In this document: positions 18,843 through 20,423 of the stretch, one piece after another | Numbering within the stretch: position 1 is the stretch's first letter | How the letters are laid out: each line of letters begins with the position of its first letter | Origin: Penium margaritaceum | Taxonomy: Eukaryota; Streptophyta; Zygnematophyceae; Desmidiales; Peniaceae | DNA length: 20,423 bases | NCBI GenBank assembly: GCA_023375785.1 | Contig: SZWC01016128.1 | Coordinates: 2,584-23,006, forward strand | Direction of reading: 5' to 3' | Notes under the pieces: model-generated | Told to the model about the DNA's origin: nothing | Databases searched by the model: none | What the model saw: the letters and a program-made list of their open reading frames with translations, nothing else | Position numbers and translations under genes: made by a program

Positions 18843-18845
18843 TCC

Positions 18846-18896
18846 AAACAAAAAAAAAAAAAAAAAAAACAAAAAAACAAAAACAGAAAAAAAAAA
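18846..18896 (+). repeat. A-rich tract
   Basis: The 51 bases are almost all A, with A20 at 18850-18869 and a few C or G interruptions. It starts four bases after the last hairpin arm and is followed by CTAG, where base composition switches from GC-rich to AT-rich. It could be the poly(A) end of a retroposed RNA or a simple repeat. Confidence 0.9.
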
Positions 18897-18908
18897 CTAG
18901 TTGAAAAG

Positions 18909-18929
18909 GTTGCACAATTCTTGTGCAAC
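18909..18929. repeat. Perfect hairpin downstream of the A tract
   Basis: GTTGCACAA (18909-18917) and GTTGCACAA in inverted orientation (18921-18929) are separated by TTC: a 9-bp stem with 3-base loop, the same geometry as the hairpin at 18797-18817. Confidence 0.9.
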
Positions 18930-19560
18930 GGGTTACATAGTAATCATGAACCGTATACATGTATAAATGATACTTTTGTCATTGTCATAGTAACGGAGTT
19001 ACTATGTATACTTGGTACACATAAGTAGAATAAGTAGTAGGGAAGTTTATGTTTCTACATAAATTGGTGTTTACTATTGAATATAAGATTTTGTGTACAA
19101 ACCTAGTAGTAGAATCAAACTTTACCTCTCTTTTGCCTTGTAGAGTGCCCCCTACAAGATTGAATCATCTTGCGTTTGTAGGTCAATCTTATGGTATCAT
19201 GATTATTCTTCTTCGATATGTGACAGAAGATGATCAGATTTTGCAAGTATCACACAGATACTTTAAGTCCTTTTGTGGGAGTAAACCTAAGCGTAATCTT
19301 GTTTACCTTTTTCATTTTTGTGTGGTTTTCAATACTTACCACCTTGAAAAAAATGAAGAAGGGTTGATTTGACCGGTCGTTATGTGCTGTTTGGAGCAAC
19401 CCGTCACAGGATTTGTTTGTAGTGACGCTAACCTCCGATTGGACGAGATCCACATTTCTATCTACATCTTTATCCATACATATCAATATATACATCTGTA
19501 TCTGTAAAGATATCCATTTTTACACCATTTTCCTCTTACATTTCTGTATTTTTTAGTTTC
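18930..19560. other. AT-rich segment, unclassified
   Basis: Base composition is much more AT-rich than on either side. It contains a spaced inverted repeat (ACATAGTAA at 18935-18943 and TTACTATGT at 18999-19007) and a run of quasi-repeats such as ATCTACATC and ATATACATC at about 19460-19515. One plus-strand open frame at 19049-19372 is listed separately. It may be a fragment with a different origin from the surrounding CAG-rich DNA. Confidence 0.55.
19049..19372 (+). CDS. Orphan open reading frame, product unknown
   Basis: An open frame of 107 codons in AT-rich DNA, where stops are more frequent, so its length is somewhat notable. The central part (RYVTEDDQILQVSHRYFKSF) reads like a mixed hydrophilic protein segment rather than a repeat product, and the end is Lys/Asn/Glu-containing. 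An acceptor-like pyrimidine stretch ending in TAG (TTTTGCCTTGTAG, about 19130-19143) precedes the protein-like part, so it could be an exon rather than a whole gene. I do not recognise the sequence and see no membrane or catalytic motif. It could also be a chance frame. Confidence 0.25.
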   Translation: MFLHKLVFTIEYKILCTNLVVESNFTSLLPCRVPPTRLNHLAFVGQSYGIMIILLRYVTEDDQILQVSHRYFKSFCGSKPKRNLVYLFHFCVVFNTYHLEKNEEGLI

Positions 19561-19872
19561 AACTTTCAACTTCCTTTGGTGCACCCCCTCTCCCCGTCAG
19601 TCAGCGACATGGGGTATACAAGTATTTGAACTACGGTTCCGAACTGGAGCCCAGAAAAACATTTGTTGCAAGTTCTGGTCAGCATCTCCGATTTGTTATT
19701 TCTGTGGTTGAAACGCCTGCAGCTTATCTGCTCGGCGTGTGTGGATGCAGGCGACGCGGTCTAGACAATGAGAGCTGGCACTTTTTTGGTCTCTCACCTG
19801 TCCGAGCCAGCTCACTGCGTGTTTTCCCTGTGCGAGACCTTGAGCCTCTGACCAATTGCGTCACGACTAGCA

Positions 19873-19877
<5 letters not shown>
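19561..19877. other. No gene seen
   Basis: Mixed-composition DNA leading into a CAG repeat. A plus-strand frame (19626-19943) crosses it and ends in poly-Ala from the repeat; no domain is recognised. By analogy with the other LTR-plus-CAG-leader junctions here it could be the end of another LTR, but no primer site is visible. Confidence 0.45.
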
Positions 19878-19905
<28 letters not shown>

Positions 19906-20196
19906 TCGCACAAGCAGCAACAGCAAACAATGTCTATGGCTGATGCCTCGCAGCATGAGTAGAAGGAACAGCTTTAGCAGCAGAATGCGTGCAACAGCGT
20001 AGTGGCAACAGCAGCAACAATGTCGCGTCGCAGCAGCAGCAGCGTAGCAGCATCGCAACAGCAGCAGAAGCCCAGCAGCGCAGAAGCCTAGCAGCCACAA
20101 CAGCATCCTCACTTGCCGCGGTTGCAATAGCAGCAACACAGCAGCGCATGAGCAGAGGCAGAAGCAGCAGCGACCGCGGGCAGCAGCAGCAGGTAG
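19878..20196 (+). repeat. (GCA)9 microsatellite and imperfect CAG/CAA repeat
   Basis: Positions 19878-19905 are nine uninterrupted GCA units, followed by about 290 bases of interrupted CAG and CAACAG repeat. Frames on both strands (19867-20271 minus, 19989-20339 plus) are Leu/Cys/Ala- or Gln/Ser-rich products of it. Confidence 0.9.
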
Positions 20197-20382
20197 TGCC
20201 TCCCTTTCTCCCCTCGCTCTCCCTCTCACTCCACATTCTCTCCCCCATTTTCTTTCCTTCCTTCGTCCCACTCTCCTCTACTTCTCCCTCTTTCTGTTCT
20301 CGTCTTGCTTTGCTGTCACTCTCCCTCCCTCTGGCCTGATCGCCCTCCCTCCCTTACCATCTGCATCGATGCCCTGCCCCCC

Positions 20383-20417
<35 letters not shown>
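20197..20417 (+). repeat. Polypyrimidine tract ending in (CT)16
   Basis: From about 20197 the plus strand is overwhelmingly C and T, ending in 16 uninterrupted CT units at 20386-20417. No coding content is supported. Confidence 0.92.
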
Positions 20418-20419
<2 letters not shown>

Positions 20420-20423
20420 CGCG

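Noticed and set aside
18821..18900. Hairpin followed by CTAG, resembling a Helitron 3' end
   Set aside because: In Helitrons the hairpin lies about 10-15 bases before the CTRR end. Here the 51-base A tract intervenes, and no Rep/helicase or 5' TC end was seen.
18085..18928. Several long overlapping frames on both strands (up to 244 codons)
   Set aside because: They read only Leu/Cys/Ala or Gln/Ser/Ala because CAG/CTG repeats lack stop codons. Frames overlap on both strands with no domain.
19867..20339. Frames of 104-134 codons on both strands
   Set aside because: Products of CAG repeat and polypyrimidine sequence, not protein-like.
1..20423. CRISPR array, rRNA, intact tRNA or bacterial operon
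   Set aside because: No regularly spaced direct repeats, no recognisable rRNA or cloverleaf, and no Shine-Dalgarno-led gene clusters. The content is eukaryotic transposon debris.

Overview
This window looks like intergenic chromosomal DNA from a repeat-rich eukaryote, probably of the green lineage. A land plant or charophyte alga fits best, because the elements present are Ty1/copia retrotransposons primed by initiator-Met tRNA and a BED-finger hAT transposon. The species cannot be fixed from the sequence. There is no operon structure, no intact gene, and no rRNA, tRNA or CRISPR array that I could recognise. Almost everything readable is transposable-element debris broken by stops and frameshifts.

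Layout from left to right. (1) An (AG)18 microsatellite at 1-36. (2) The end of a copia-type LTR with its primer-binding site at 566-577, then about 1 kb with no gene. (3) Degraded, unidentified minus-strand coding sequence (6408 to about 1650), split by a hAT DNA transposon at 2243-6150. The hAT copy has imperfect terminal inverted repeats, an 8-bp target-site duplication (6 of 8 bases matching), GGATCCG-rich subterminal blocks at both ends, and a minus-strand transposase pseudogene with a BED finger, catalytic-core motifs and a C-terminal dimerisation domain. (4) Three copies of one LTR family, here called LTR-A: 7497-8320 (minus), 10148-10471 (minus, truncated) and about 17555-18159 (plus). 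Each is followed by a Met-tRNA primer site and a related leader; the leaders of two copies run into CAG-rich sequence. No gag-pol is attached to any of them.

(5) A second element, LTR-B, with direct terminal repeats at 10472-10721 and 16809-17061. Inside are a minus-strand copia protease fragment (about 11692-12660) and a plus-strand copia integrase, reverse transcriptase and RNase H pseudogene (about 13080-16295). The two halves face opposite ways but cover complementary parts of one polyprotein, which suggests an internal inversion. (6) Downstream of LTR-A copy 3, CAG-rich DNA runs into four perfect hairpins around a 51-nt A-rich tract (18686-18929), then an AT-rich segment with one orphan open frame, then more CAG repeats, a polypyrimidine tract and a terminal (CT)16.

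The elements act as a nested graveyard rather than a pathway. I see no intact novel system. The most unusual items are the hairpin array, the non-autonomous CAG-leader LTR family, the opposed copia halves, and the coding frame that is continuous across the hAT insertion. Several long open frames are artefacts of CAG/CTG repeats or antisense shadows.
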